Below are positions 20,098 through 31,152 of a stretch of 64,000 nucleotides of DNA, in pieces (position 1 is the stretch's first letter; each line of letters begins with the position of its first letter). A program made the translations under genes and the position numbers. The notes below the pieces were generated by a model. That model ran no database searches. It was given only the letters and a program-made list of their open reading frames with translations, and was not told the origin of the DNA. Origin of the DNA: Pleurodeles waltl (taxonomy: Eukaryota; Chordata; Amphibia; Caudata; Salamandridae); contig NC_090439.1 in assembly GCF_031143425.1 (NCBI RefSeq), positions 352,898,027-352,962,026 on the forward strand, read 5' to 3'.

Positions 20098-20777
20098 AGA
20101 GAAGTTGCTACATATAAGTAGGAGTGGCTCATGATGCGTGGCGGTGTGGTGCATAGGGAGAAAAATGTATTTAAAAAAAAAAGAAACTACCTGAATCGCA
20201 ACTGTCGTCGTCGCCACCACTGCACTGCTCCTCTTGCCATCGCCACAGGCTACAGGCACCCAGCCTGCCCTTCAGCCAATCTGAATGCTGCTGTCATGCT
20301 TCTAGCAGCATGACAGCAGTGTTTGGATTGATCGGAGCGACTAGCCAGGGTGCTCCAATTCAGACTGGGAATGTCTGCCTGCTCTCTCCAACCCGTTACC
20401 GCAGTGCCGGGTTGGAGAGAGCTTAGTGCGTATGTATGTTTGGCCGGCTCACAAGGGCCGGCCAAACATACATGTGTATTCCTTCTCTGTCCCTGTTATG
20501 CCTGTGGCCCCGCCCCTTTTGCAATAAAACAATAATAAACATAGTTTATTATAATTTTATTGTAAATGTTTGCCAGCTGCTGCTGGGGGAGGGGCAAAGC
20601 TCCTGCACCTTAGCGAAGGAGCCACACCTGCATTTACCACTAGCAAGGGGGTACAACTGCAACACTCACTACCCATTCCTAAAATGGTGCACCTTTTTGC
20701 TTTTACGTTTGTAACTATCAGGCAGCCAGGCATTTGAAACAGAAATATTTTGTAATAAACAGTAACACTTTATAACG
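20098..20777. repeat. Interspersed repeat R with three hairpins
   Basis: The 3' part (20407-20777) is repeated at 26077-26422. Three inverted repeats: tgctgtcatgct/agcatgacagca (about 20290-20318), ctctctccaaccc/gggttggagagag (about 20384-20421), and tgtatgtttggccggc/gccggccaaacatac (about 20432-20470). The right end is AT-rich with aataaa-like words (20524, 20754). Family and left boundary uncertain. Confidence 0.6.
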
Positions 20778-21194
20778 TGTTAGACTTGGCATCCTTGGTG
20801 TGGTCTCCCCTAACTTTTTGCCTCTGTTTCCCAGGTTGTTGGTGTGTGCTGGACTCTGTTTTTGCTGTTTTTGTTTCTCTGGGCAATTTACCACTGTGCT
20901 AAAGTACAAGTGCTCCTATGTAAAATATATGTGTAATTGACTTTACATGATTGGCATATTTGATTTACTAGTAAGTCCCTAGTACAGTAAACTAGAGGTG
21001 CCCAGGGACTGTAAATCAAATGCTATTACTGGGCCTGCAACACTGGTTGTGCCACCCACATTAGTAGCCCTGTAAACATGGCTCCGACCTGCCACTGCAG
21101 TGTCTGTGTGTGCCGTAATAAATTGCCAATTCGGCTTGGAAAGTGTACCCACTTGCCAGGCCTAAAACATTCCCTTTTTATACATGTAAGGCAC
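20778..21194 (+). repeat. 5' LTR remnant
   Basis: Starts TGTTAGACTTGGCATCC and is clearly similar to 24167-24573 and 28376-28797. Similarity stops at tacatgtaaggcac (21194), where a deletion joins it to protease-region sequence. Confidence 0.9.
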
Positions 21195-21500
21195 TGGTGT
21201 CTGTAGAGCAGATATATCCCTGTGTACTTTACCAAGTAGTTGCAGTAGACAACTCAGAGCGCCTGTGCAGAGTGGCACAGGTTCCCTTTGAATGGGGGAG
21301 GTCTCAGAATCCTTGAAGGTAGCTGTGAGTCCAACCATGCCTGCGGATTGTTTGCTTGCCAATGACCTGGAGGATTCCCCTTGGAAGCAGGTGGAACACA
21401 GGTCACACTTGAAGATGTTGGACCTGCCTGGGTGGGTATGCATATCTACAAGGTCAATGGCAGCCCGTAAGGGTGGTCAGGAGTCTCTGGAACCTCCTAT
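21195..21500 (+). pseudogene. Protease-region remnant of gypsy element
   Basis: The stretch from about 21290 encodes a VSPTMPADCLLANDLE-like motif, which in vertebrate gypsy elements follows the protease active site. The active-site DSG itself is upstream of the deletion and missing. An in-frame stop ends it near 21502. Confidence 0.5.
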
Positions 21501-21579
21501 ATAGCGAGCCTAAGGTTCCTGAGCCTGGGTGAGCCCGTGTGCTGGCGGTACCCCAGTGCTTCAGGGCCTTCCTACTGGG

Positions 21580-22660
21580 TCTGGCTCATGATGTGACTTT
21601 AGCTGGTCATGTGGGGCAGGACAAGACCTTTGAATGGCTTGTCACCCACTTTAACTGACCCCTAATGGGCAGTCACTCAGATGCTCATTGCAGGTCTTGC
21701 CAGACTTGTCAGGCAAGAGGCAAGAGTGGGGGGAAATGCAAGGCTCCCCTTCAACTTTTTCCAGTGGTCAGTACCCCATTTGGAAGGGTTGGTATTGACA
21801 ATATGGGGCCTCTGGATCCCAAGACAGCCGTGGGCAACAGGTTCATCCTGGTCTTGGTGGACCATGCCACCCGGTACCCAGAAGCCATTCCTCTGAGATC
21901 AATCACTTCCCCTGTGGTGGGTCATGCATTGATGGGGGTACCCCAAGGAAGTGGTATCTGATAGGGGTACCAACTTCATATCTACTTATATGAAGTCTCT
22001 GTGGCAGGAGTGTGGGGTAACGTATAGGTTTGCCACTCCTTACCACCCCCAAAGCAATGGTCTGGTTGAAAGGTTCAACCGCACCTTAAAAGGCATGATC
22101 ATGGGCCTGTAAGAGCCCTTAAGGCGGAAGTGGAATGTCCTCTTGCCATGCCTTCTGTTCGCCTACAGGAAGGTGCCTCAAAAAGGGCTTGGATTTTGTC
22201 CTTTTGAGTTAGTGTATGCCCACCATACCAGGGGATCTTTGAGTCTGGTGAAGGAGGGCTTAGAGAAAGCCCCCAGTAAACCTCCCCAAGATGTATTTAG
22301 CTACATGCTGGCCTTCAGAAACCAGACTGCTTGCTTCAGAGCTCTTGCACAACAGAACCTGGAGGCATTCCAGGCAGGCATGAAACATTAGTATGACCAG
22401 AATGCCACTCTGGGCAAGGTTCAGCCTGGGCAAAAAGTGTAGGTAATGGCGCCAGTGAAGTCCAGGGCACTCCAGGACAGGTGGACTCTGCCATTTGAGT
22501 TGGTGGCGCGCAAGAGTGAAGTCACCTAACTGGTAGACTTGCAGAGTCCCAGGAACCCCTTAAGGGTCCTGCATGTGAACCGTCTAAAGCCATACTTTGA
22601 GCGGACTGAATTGCCCAAGCTCCTAGCAACAGATGATGGGGTGGAGGAAGAGTGAGCATC
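21580..22660 (+). pseudogene. pol: Integrase of second gypsy element
   Basis: The HHCC finger spans about 21590-21715 (histidines in AGHVG, cysteines in CRSCQTC). Catalytic aspartates lie at about 21797 (GIDNMGP) and 21960-21962 (SDRGTNF) and the glutamate at 22068-22070 (LVERFNR), with a D-to-E spacing of 35. A one-base shift separates the first aspartate from the other two near 21945. The C-terminal domain continues through 22560-22610 (LRVLHVNRLKPYF). Several stops. Confidence 0.85.
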
Positions 22661-22879
22661 TTCCTGACCTCCTGTTTGCTGGAGTGAAAGATGGGTCTGT
22701 GGAGGCAGTGAACCTCTCCCCATCCCTGACCTCAGAACAACAGAGGGACTATCGCCAGGTATTGGGTCAGTTTGCCTCCCTTTCTCCCTGATCCCAGGGG
22801 TCACACACTTGTGTACACATGATGTGGACACTGGGGACAGTCCACCCATTAACCAGAAGGTTTACAAGGTGACTGATAA

Positions 22880-24134
22880 GGTCAGAGCTAGCATAAAGAT
22901 GAGGTGTCTAAAATGTTAGCCCTAGGGGTGATTGAGTTTTCTAGGAGTCCTTGGGTCAGCCTTGTGGACTTGGTCCCAAGAACCCCAAAACTCCTGTTCT
23001 GTGTAGACTAATGGGGTCTCAATGTGGTCACTAAAACTGACGCTTACCCCATCCCCCGAGCTGATGAGCTCATAGATCGGTTGGGAGCTGCCAAATACCT
23101 CAGCACGTTTGATTTGACGTCTGGGTATTGGCAGATTGCCTTAACTGAGGGGGCCAAGGAGAGGTCAGCCTTTTCTACCCCATATGGACACTTCCAGTTC
23201 AAAGTGATGCCATTTAGGATGAAAAATGCCCCTGCCACATTCTAGAGGTTGGTCAACCAGATGTTGACTGGGCTGGATGACTTCAGCGCAGCATACCTGT
23301 ATGCCATTGCAGTATTCAGTTCCACTTAGGAGGAACACTTGTAGCACCTCTGCAGAGTGTTGGAGGTCCTGCAAAAGGCAGGCCTCACTATTAAGGCAAG
23401 CAAGTGCCAAAAAGGGCAGGGCTCTGTGGTGTATTTGGGACACTAGGTAGGGAGTGGGTAGGTGGCAGCCCTACAACCAAAAATTTACACCATTCTGGCT
23501 TGGGAGTATCCCAAGACCCAGACTGAGGTGAGGGCCTTTTTAAGGCCTCACCAGCTATTACAGGAGGGCTTTCAAGGGATATGGCAGCATTGTTGCCCCC
23601 TTGATTGAGTTGACTTCTAAGAAGCAACTAAAGAAGGTGATCTGGACAGAAGCTTGCCAGACCGCTTTTGATGCCCTAAAAGCTGCCATGTGCACAGCAC
23701 CTGTGCTGAAGGCACCTGACTACTCCAAGGAGTTTGATGTGCAAACTGACGCCTCAGAGCATGGTATAGGAGCAGTACTCTCACAGCTTAATGAAGAGGG
23801 CCTAGATCAACCTGTAGCCCTAATTAGCAGGAGGTTACTTCCCAGGGTACATAGCTGGAGTGCAATAGGTCATGAAGCTTTTGCTGTGGCCTGGGAGCTG
23901 AAGAAGCTAAGACCCTACTTCTTTGGGACTTACTTCCAGATTCAGACCAACCACATGCCCCTCAAATGGTTAATGCAGATGAGGGGTGAGAATCCAAAAC
24001 TGTTGAGGTGGTCCATTTCCTTACAGGGGATGGACTTTATGGTGGAACACCGCCCTGGCACAGAATACACCAATGCTGATGGCCTGTCCAGATTCCTCTG
24101 CCTTAATGATGAGAACTCCCATGAGGTTGGGTAG
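22880..24134 (+). pseudogene. pol: Reverse transcriptase and RNase H of second gypsy element
   Basis: RT fragments: TDAYPIPRADELIDRLGAAK and LSTFDLTSGYWQIAL (open 23024-23245). The catalytic YxDD box near 23290 reads YLYA, so the aspartates are lost. Stops occur at about 23246, 23326 and 23344. RNase H is open from 23601 to 24134 with DVQTDASEHGIGAVL, HEAFAVAWELKKL and the PGTEYTNADGLSR tail. RNase H ends 32 bp before the 3' LTR. Confidence 0.88.
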
Positions 24135-24166
24135 TTGCTCCCCACTTTCAGCTGGGGGGGGACACG

Positions 24167-26073
24167 TGTTAGGCTTGGCATCCTTGGTGTGGTCTACCCT
24201 AACTTTTTGCCTCTGTTTCCCAGGTTGTTGATGTGTGCTGTACTCTGTTTTTGCTGTTTTTGTTACTCTGGGCAATGCTATCCAGTGCTATAGTGCAATT
24301 GCTCCTAGGTAAAAAGTATCTGTAATTGACTTTACATGATTAGCATATTTGATTTACTAATAAGTCCCTAGTAAAGTGCCTAGGGCCTGTATATCAAAAG
24401 CTACTAGTGGGTCTGCAGCACTGGTTGTGCCACCCACATTAGTAGCCTGGTAAACATGGCTCAGACCTGCCACTGCAGTGTATGTGTGTGCAGTTTTAAA
24501 CTGCCAATTCAGCTTTGCAAGTGTACCCACTTGCCAGGCCTAAACCTTCCCTTTTTATACATGTAAGGCACCCCCAAGGTAGGCCCTAGGTAGCCCCATG
24601 GGTAGGGTGCAGTGTATATAAAAGGTAGGACATGTACTTATGTGTTTTACATGCCCTAACAGTGAAATACTGGCAAATTTGTTTTTCACTGTTGCAAGGC
24701 CTATCTCTCTCATAGGTTAACATGGGGACTGCCTTTAAATATTATTAAGGTGCAGATTCCCATTGGGAGCAGATATAAATATGGAGTTTAGGGTCTCTGA
24801 ACTCACAATTAATTAAAAAATACATATTTTACTAAAGTTTGTTTTAGATCGTGTGTTTGACTTCTCTTTGAACTAGGCCTACTTCAAAGACAGAAAGGAG
24901 TATAATGTATAAGGAGTATAAGAAGAGGACCGAAAACCCCTGAAAATCAGATCACTTCTGGAACCAAGAGGAACCTCTGTCATGGAGAAGAGCTGAAGAG
25001 CTGAGGAAAAGTGCTGCCCCTGCCCGTGACTGTGCCTTGTAGGGCCATCCTGCAGTTGTTGCTTCTGCATGTTAAAGGGGACGAAGACTGGACTTTGTTG
25101 TGCATTCTGGCTTGAGAAGAATCTCCAAGGGCTTGAACTGAGCTTGCCTCCTGTTGTTGAAGTCTCAGGGACAACAAAGACTTCTCTCGGCCAGCAATTG
25201 GGCTTTCTGTTGAGAGTCCTGCCTGCTAAGTGCCTGCCAAGTGGCCTTAACCAGTCTTTGGGCCCTTAAAAGGTGCAGCTGGTGGAAAATGACAGAAATC
25301 CCTGCAAAGACCGCCATGCAGGGAAACTTTCGACGCACCACACCCTGACGGCTGATAAACACTGTGCCGCCGGCCTCGTGGCTAAAGTCGATGCTCCACC
25401 TGAATTGTGTCTGGAAGATTGACGGAATGCGGCTGGAGAAACAACGAGCAACACCCACGGTGGCTACTGTTAACGATGCAGGCCCCCACGCAGCGCGGTT
25501 TCTTGACTGAGATTTCAACACAACATCTCTGGGCACGGAAAATCAACAGAAAGCCTGCCTGGACCGGAGGTGCCTGTCCGGGTCGATGCATTGCTCTCTT
25601 GTGGGAGAGAAGAAATGACGCATACCGACCTGACTGAAGGAGGAACAACACACATTCTTGCTTGCGGGTGAGAAATTGATGCATCGCTGGCCTTTTTCGA
25701 TGCACAATCGCCTGTGCGGCTTTATTTTGACGCTACCCAGGTACTTTTGTGAAATAACAGGGTTCTCACTGTTTTCTCAGGATTAAGACTCTTATTCTTT
25801 TTAAAATTCATAACTTGACTTGTGTATGTCAGATTTTTATTGTTTTGTTCTTGTTTTGTTTACCTATTTTTCTAAACCTGTGTTGTGTCATTTTGTAGTG
25901 TTTTCACTGAGTTACTGTGTGTGTTTGTACTAATACTTGACACATTGCTTCTGAAGTTGAGCCTGCCTGTTTGTGCCAAGCTACCAAGGGGGTGAGTGTG
26001 GGTTACCAGAGTGTGATTCTACTTTACCCTGACTAGAGTGAGGGTCCTTGCTTGGACAGGGGGTAACCTGACT
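24167..26073 (+). repeat. 3' LTR, about 1.9 kb
   Basis: Starts TGTTAGGCTTGGCATCC after a G-rich polypurine tract. The first 0.7 kb matches 28376-29072. The middle (25,310-25,730) is rich in CpG-containing gacgca/cgatgc words; 25,790-26,070 is T-rich with ttattcttttt-type words. It stops at gggtaacctgact, then changes abruptly into the second copy of repeat R, so its last bases are probably missing. Confidence 0.8.
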
Positions 26074-26422
26074 TGCTGGGTTGGAGAGTGCTTAGTGTGC
26101 ATGTATGTTTGGCTGGCCCAAGACGGCAGGCCAAACATACATGTGCACTCATCCTCTGTCCCTGTTATGCTCGTGACCCTGCCCCTTTTGCAATAAAACG
26201 ATAATAAACACAGTTTATTATCATTTTATTGTAAACGTTTGGCAGTTGCTGCTGCCAGAGGAGCCTCGCCTGCATATACCACTAGCAAGGGGGTACAACT
26301 ACAACTCACTACCGATTCCTAAAATGGCGCACCTTTTTGCTTTTACGTTTGTAACTATCAGGCAGACAAGCATTTGAACCATAAATATTTTGTAATAAAA
26401 CAGTAACACTTTAAAACATGTT
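26074..26422. repeat. Repeat R, second copy (3' half)
   Basis: Matches 20407-20777, beginning gggttggagag and ending cagtaacactttaaaaca. The hairpin tgtatgtttggc/gccaaacataca is conserved with changes in the loop. The upstream half is absent. Confidence 0.85.
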
Positions 26423-26645
26423 TAGCAGGCTGGTGAGTATCTGCTGAGAGTAGTTCACGTTGTTTGTGAGTACAATGAGAAAACACAGCAGATAGATACA
26501 AGAATGCTGAAATGACTGTCATCTGCATTTAAGCAAAGTGATAGACAGGCAAGTAACTGAAATATAAACCTTTACACAGGATATATGGGCTGTGAGAGGT
26601 TCGAATTAACGTTTACCTTCAAGTGGCAGAAAATGATTATTGGAG
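26423..26645. other. Unassigned interval
   Basis: A ggttcgaatt word at about 26598 looks like a tRNA B box, but there is no A box or cloverleaf around it. Confidence 0.5.
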
Positions 26646-27000
26646 GCCCGATTCACAAAGCTAATTTACACTTTCTAGTAATCTAAAACTTTCAGTATGT
26701 TAACAACTTTTTGGCTAATAAAAAAATTCCACACGTTTGAGTGTAAATTTTCTCTAAAAGTGTGACTCACGTGTCTCAACCAAATTGAAGGGCCTGGGGC
26801 TATGCACGTTTTAGTAATTTACACCTCTGAGTAAGTTTACTACATTTTGACTATTCATAAAATCTGAGTGCAAGTTACACTTTTGGAGTAAATTTAATAG
26901 CAAAAAAGTAGTAAACTTACTCAAAGTGTACTTTAATCAAAAGCGTAAAGTCCCCTCCCCTTCAATTTGGTGGAGACATGGGAGTTCACTTTTAGGAACA
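26646..27000. mobile_element. Palindromic AT-rich element
   Basis: Outer arms at 26756-26800 and 26951-26994 are inverted copies (cttcaatttggt...gagaca words). Inner arms gagtaagtttactac (26830) and gtagtaaacttactc (about 26911) are exact inverted repeats. The left edge ggcccgattcacaaag resembles a MITE terminus. Its other end is not located, so the class is inferred. Confidence 0.55.
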
Positions 27001-27794
27001 TTGTTTTAGGAAGTGAGAGCTATTCTCCATACTCACGGTATTCCAGAATGTTATTGTCCACTTCCTTAACTGGGAACCGTTCCCTTTCTTCCAGTGGGTC
27101 AAGATCATCCCTATTACTGGCCATCAAAATAGCCTGTGACATTTGGTTCCCATGCATTCATTGGTGACCGATACTCTGGAAATGAAAAGCGCAAGAGTTG
27201 CACACTTTGGTTGCCTTGGGTTTGAGTCTGAAACATTGTGTGATTTGCCTCAATAACTTTTGTCCAGTAACTTCCTGGTGTCTGGCAGTACTGGAGCACA
27301 TATATATGTGACCCCATCACCTCACTCTCTAACATATCGGTGATTTAGCAGGGTTCCACAGGTCTAGCGTTTCGGGAGTATGATTTCATTATATAAAGAT
27401 TTTATGTAGTGATTGTTTCCAGTCTACATTACTTTTTGCATAGTTTCCGTTCTCAGTAATGTCCCTTCCAAGCTCTCACTTCCTCACGTTTTGGCTTTGT
27501 CTAGAGATACGGCTGTGAGGATTTTATAGAGGTAAGAGAATACGTGCCTAACAGGTCTCCAGTCTTTCATCTAGTGATCAAAGACCATGAGATCACGTGC
27601 TGCTCACCGTGATAGATGGCCGCAGGATCCATTGTCTCACTCCTAGGCATCTGTAGAGCTCAGTCTCGGTGAGACCTAATTCTTTGATAACTTCTTCAAA
27701 AGATGTAATAACCCACTGCCCCCGTCCCCCGTTAAGAGCGAGCCTATCATTAGACGTCTTGCATCTCTCCAAGCTGCAAAGGCTTTGTATCTAA
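27001..27794. other. Unassigned interval
   Basis: No domain, RNA or repeat recognised on either strand. Confidence 0.45.
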
Positions 27795-28375
27795 GGGCCA
27801 TATGTATCATGCATTTTAGCAGTCACAAATAGACGAGCTGGGCCACTTGTGACTGCAAAAATGCATGTTGGTAAGTATGAATTCCAATTTGCGATTTGGT
27901 AACATGTTACCGAATTGCAATTTGGAATTACGCATACATATTGATTCAGTATTCGGAAGGGGCATGTCAAGTGTGTCCTTTCCTAATACTAAATTGCAGC
28001 AGTATGTAGGAATGTTTTGTGACTGAAATGTAGTTGCAAAACATTGGCATTTTACCACCTACTTCAAGTAGGTGGTAACCCGCTAGCAAACAGGAAGGGG
28101 TTCCTAAGGGCCCCCCTTTCCATTTGTAAATGCATCCAAAAACGTTTTTTAAGAGGACCACTGCCTACTCATAAAAAATTAAATGAAAACTTTTAATTGT
28201 TCTTTTTTAAATGCATCCAGTTTTCCTTTATGGAAAATGGTCTGCATTAAAAAAAAAGATTGCTTTCTTTGAAAGCAATCACAGATATGGTGGTCTGCTG
28301 AGCCCAGCAGGCCACCATTCTTGTGATTTTAGCGCTTCCTAATGGGTTGCAAATTGTGACCTACCTCATGAATAC
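27795..28375. mobile_element. MITE, truncated on the right by an LTR
   Basis: Begins GGGCCATATGTATCATGC, like the 70-bp MITE in ERV gag. Internal inverted repeats: aattccaatttgcg...ttgcaatttggaatt (27880-27929) and ggtggtctgctg/cagcaggccacc (about 28290-28316). The last part (gcttcctaatgggttgcaaattgtg) ends abruptly at the LTR start at 28376, so the right terminus is lost. Confidence 0.65.
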
Positions 28376-29332
28376 TGTTGGACTTTTCATCCTTGGTGTG
28401 GTTTCCCCTAACTTTTTGCCTCTGTTTCCCAGGTTGTTGATGTGTGCTGGACTCTGTTTCTGCTGTTTTTGTTACTCTGGGCACTTTACCACCGCTATCC
28501 AGTGCTAAAGTGCAAGTGCTCCTGTATACAATGTGTATGTAATTGGCTTTCCATGATTGGCATATTTGCTTTACTGGTAAGTCCCTATTACAGTGCACTA
28601 AAGATGCCCAAGGCCTGTAAATCAAATGCTACTAGTGGGCCTGCAGCACTTGTTGTGTCACCCACATTAGTAGCTCTGTAAACATGGCTCAGACCTGCTA
28701 CTGCAGTGTCTGTGTGTGCAGTTTTAAACTGCCAATTCGACTTGGCAAGTGTACCAACTTGCCAGGCCTAAACCTTCCCTTTTCTTACATGTAAGACACC
28801 CCTAAGGTAGGCCATAGGTAGCCCCATGGGCAGGATGCATTGTATGTTTAAGGTAGGACATATACTAATGTGTTTTATAAGTCCTGACAGTGAAATACTG
28901 CCAAATTTGTTTTTCACTGTTGCAAGGCCTATCTCTCTTACAGGTTAACATGGGGGCTACCTTTAAAAATGATTAAAGCGTAGATTCCCTTTGGGTGCAG
29001 AGACATGTGGAGTTTGGGGTCTCTAAGCTCACAATTTAAAAATACATATTTTAGTAAAGTTGGTTTTAAGATTGTGGGGTTCATTATGACCCTGGCGGAA
29101 GGCGGGGAAGCGGCGGTAAGACCGCCAACAGGCTGTCTGTCTTTTTTTTGGTATTATGACCATCGCGGTTACCGCCATGGTCATCCGCCTGTTCCTCGTT
29201 CCGACCGCCAGGCTGGAGACCTGGGTCTCCAGCCCGGCGGCCGTCACTATACCACCGGCGGTATTTTGACCCAGCTGACTGCCATGGATTTCATGGGGTT
29301 TGAAACCGCCATGAAATCCATGGCGGTAAGCA

Positions 29333-29370
29333 CTATCAGTGCCAGGGAATTCCTTCCCTGGCACTGATAG
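29333..29370. repeat. Perfect hairpin, 16-bp arms, 6-nt loop
   Basis: Arms ctatcagtgccaggga and tccctggcactgatag. Same arm and loop length as 18283-18320, differing at three positions in each arm with pairing kept. Confidence 0.95.
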
Positions 29371-29825
29371 GGGTCTCTAACCACCCCAACTCCCTCCCCT
29401 ACACCCCCCACCACCCCTGCCACCCCCCCAAAGGTGGCAGGGTCCCCCTCCCCACCCCGACCCCCAACATCACATAACTCACACACACACACAACACGCA
29501 TGCAGGCACCACCAACACACACACGCACACCGACATACATGCCAACATCCACACACACTGTCAGACACGCACACCCACATTCAAACATGCATGCACACAT
29601 CCATACAGACATACCCACAGACATACACGCACTCATTCCCAAACACGCAACACCCCGCAAGCATACACACACTCACACACCCCCTCTACATACACAGACG
29701 CACACCCCCATGCACGCACACAACACCCCCTGCCCCCCTCCCCTAACGGACGATCGACTTACCTGGTCCGTCGATCCTCCGGGAGGGGACGGGAGCCATG
29801 GGGGCTGCTCCGCCGACACCACACC

Positions 29826-29887
29826 GCCAACAGAACACCGCCACGCCGAATCACTTGACGTGATTCGGTGGGCGGTGTTCTGTTGGC
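29826..29887. repeat. Long hairpin, about 28-bp arms, 5-nt loop
   Basis: Left arm gccaacagaacaccgcc... (29826-29854), loop ttgac, right arm 29860-29887. One indel and few mismatches. The matching position in the other copy (about 18853-18930) holds a different, less perfect hairpin. Confidence 0.9.
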
Positions 29888-30255
29888 GTGGCAGTGGAGG
29901 TGGAGCAACCTCAACTTGCCCGCCGCCCGCCAGTATGGCTGTTGGCAGCTTTCCGTTTCCGAGGCGGTCCCTCGGCGGTCTTGTAAAAAGACCACTGAGG
30001 TTGTAATGACCACCTGTGTGTTTGAAAATGCCACTTTTAGAAAGTGGCCATTTTCTTGCCTAAACCATTCTGTGACTCTGCCTGTTTGTGGATTCCCTGT
30101 CTGGGTCAATTTGACAGTCGAGCTGTTTACACCTCCCTCTAGACAGTGACACAAAGGAAGCTGGGGTGTAGCCTGCATATCCTGATGACCCATCTGTGCT
30201 AGGGGGAGGAGTGGTCACTCACTTCTGAAAAGGCTGTGCCTTCCCTCTGTCAGGA

Positions 30256-30540
30256 ATAAGCCTATGCGCAGTCCAGGTCCCGCCTGAAACTCCGCTGCGC
30301 GTATTTGCGGCGTTTCATGCGCACCACTTGTCATCCCCTCCTGTTCTAAAAGTGGTCATCAGCGTTGTTTGCCCTGTGGTAAAGCTCATGTAGCTGCAGG
30401 GTCAGGACATTGGAGGACAAGATGCACTTATCAGTGCTATTCTATGAAGGGACTACAATTCCCAGGTTTTTAGAGGCAGCGGCCATCTTGGGGTGTGGCA
30501 GGCCTATAAAGCCCAGCCAAACCCAAGAACATTGCTCACT
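30256..30540. other. Unassigned interval with TATA-like box
   Basis: Contains actacaattcccag (30449) and ggcctataaagccc (about 30502). This could be a promoter end of another LTR, but no partner is present in the window. Confidence 0.35.
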
Positions 30541-31066
30541 ATTTTGAAGACTTCGATGCGGTCAGACCTCTTGGGGGTCCATTGAAGAAGAGCTCTTTCT
30601 GCCACAGAATCTGGCTGTGTAAAGAAGATTGGCAACCCCACCATTTGATTGGTATGAAAAGGAGATACTACTTTTGGTAGAAATTTTGAATTTGTTTTTA
30701 GTACAACCTTATGTTTTTGTACTTGGAAAAAAGCTTCTTCAAGAGTAAATGCTTGTATTTCACTAACTCTTCTTAAAGAAGTAATAGCCACAAGGAAGGC
30801 GACCTTCCATGTTGAAAATTGAATTTGGCAAGAGTGCAAAAGGTGGTCCCATGAGTCTGGTAAGTACAATATTTAAATTCCATGATGGAACAGGTGGTGT
30901 TCTTGGTGGAATGATGCGATTTAATCCTTCCATGAAGGCTTTGATAACAGGAACTCTGAATAGAGAAGTATGTTGAATAGTTTGTAAATATGCAGATATT
31001 GCAGTAAGGTGTATTTTTATGGATGAAAAAGCCAAATTTGATTTCTGTAAACGAAGAAGATAGCAT
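30541..31066 (-). pseudogene. DIRS tyrosine recombinase, C-terminus missing
   Basis: The frame 30869-30504 contains KVAFLVAITSLRRVSEIQAF, the box around the first catalytic arginine of tyrosine recombinases (near 30770). The upstream frame (31066-30763) overlaps in another phase. The H-x-x-R and tyrosine boxes are not seen; the frame leaves recombinase homology at about 30541. It would have inserted the circular DNA copy without a target duplication. Confidence 0.8.
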
Positions 31067-31152
31067 ACAATATCTTGTATAGATGCTGTAAGTGGATCTA
31101 TGGTCTTAGATTGACAATAGTAGACAAATCTTTTTCACTTGTTTGCGTAGCA

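Larger units (their letters stand above)
20778..26073 (+). mobile_element. Second integrase-first (Gmr1-like) gypsy element, decayed, gag deleted
   Basis: Plus strand: remnant 5' LTR (20778-21194), protease remnant (about 21290-21480), integrase (about 21580-22660), RT and RNase H (about 22880-24134), polypurine tract (gctgggggggga near 24151), long 3' LTR (24167-26073). Integrase precedes RT, as in the element at 7702-13693, but the LTRs and proteins differ. One deletion removed most of the 5' LTR, the primer-binding site and gag. Many stops and shifts show it is older. From memory its LTR is a very abundant salamander family. It is flanked by two copies of repeat R. Confidence 0.85.
29076..30014. 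mobile_element. TIR DNA element with CA-rich core, inserted in LTR
   Basis: Left end GGGGTTCATTATGACCCTGG; the right end, reverse-complemented, GGTGGTCATTACAACC. Flanked by tgt at 29073-29075 and 30015-30017. The empty site is visible as gatcgtgtgtttga in the LTR copy at 24848-24861, which confirms the 3-bp duplication. Contains hairpins at 29333-29370 and 29826-29887, an inverted gccatggatttcat/atgaaatccatggc pair (about 29280-29323) and a CA tract (29466-29735). No coding capacity recognised. Confidence 0.88.
28376..30255 (+). repeat. Partial LTR of the second gypsy family, split by a TIR element
   Basis: 28376-29075 matches the LTR at 24167 from TGTTGGAC onward. The LTR is broken by the TIR element at 29076-30014 and continues at 30015 (gtgtttgaaaatgcc). 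The stretch 30018-30255 has no match inside the window; I assign it to the LTR from memory of the family. No internal gypsy coding region adjoins, so it is a solo or truncated LTR. Confidence 0.7.

Noticed and set aside
26590..26610. tRNA B-box-like ggttcgaatt
   Set aside because: No A box, no acceptor stem pairing and no anticodon arm around it.
29247..29672. 141-codon Cys/Val-rich minus-strand frame
   Set aside because: Translation of the CA tract of a TIR element.
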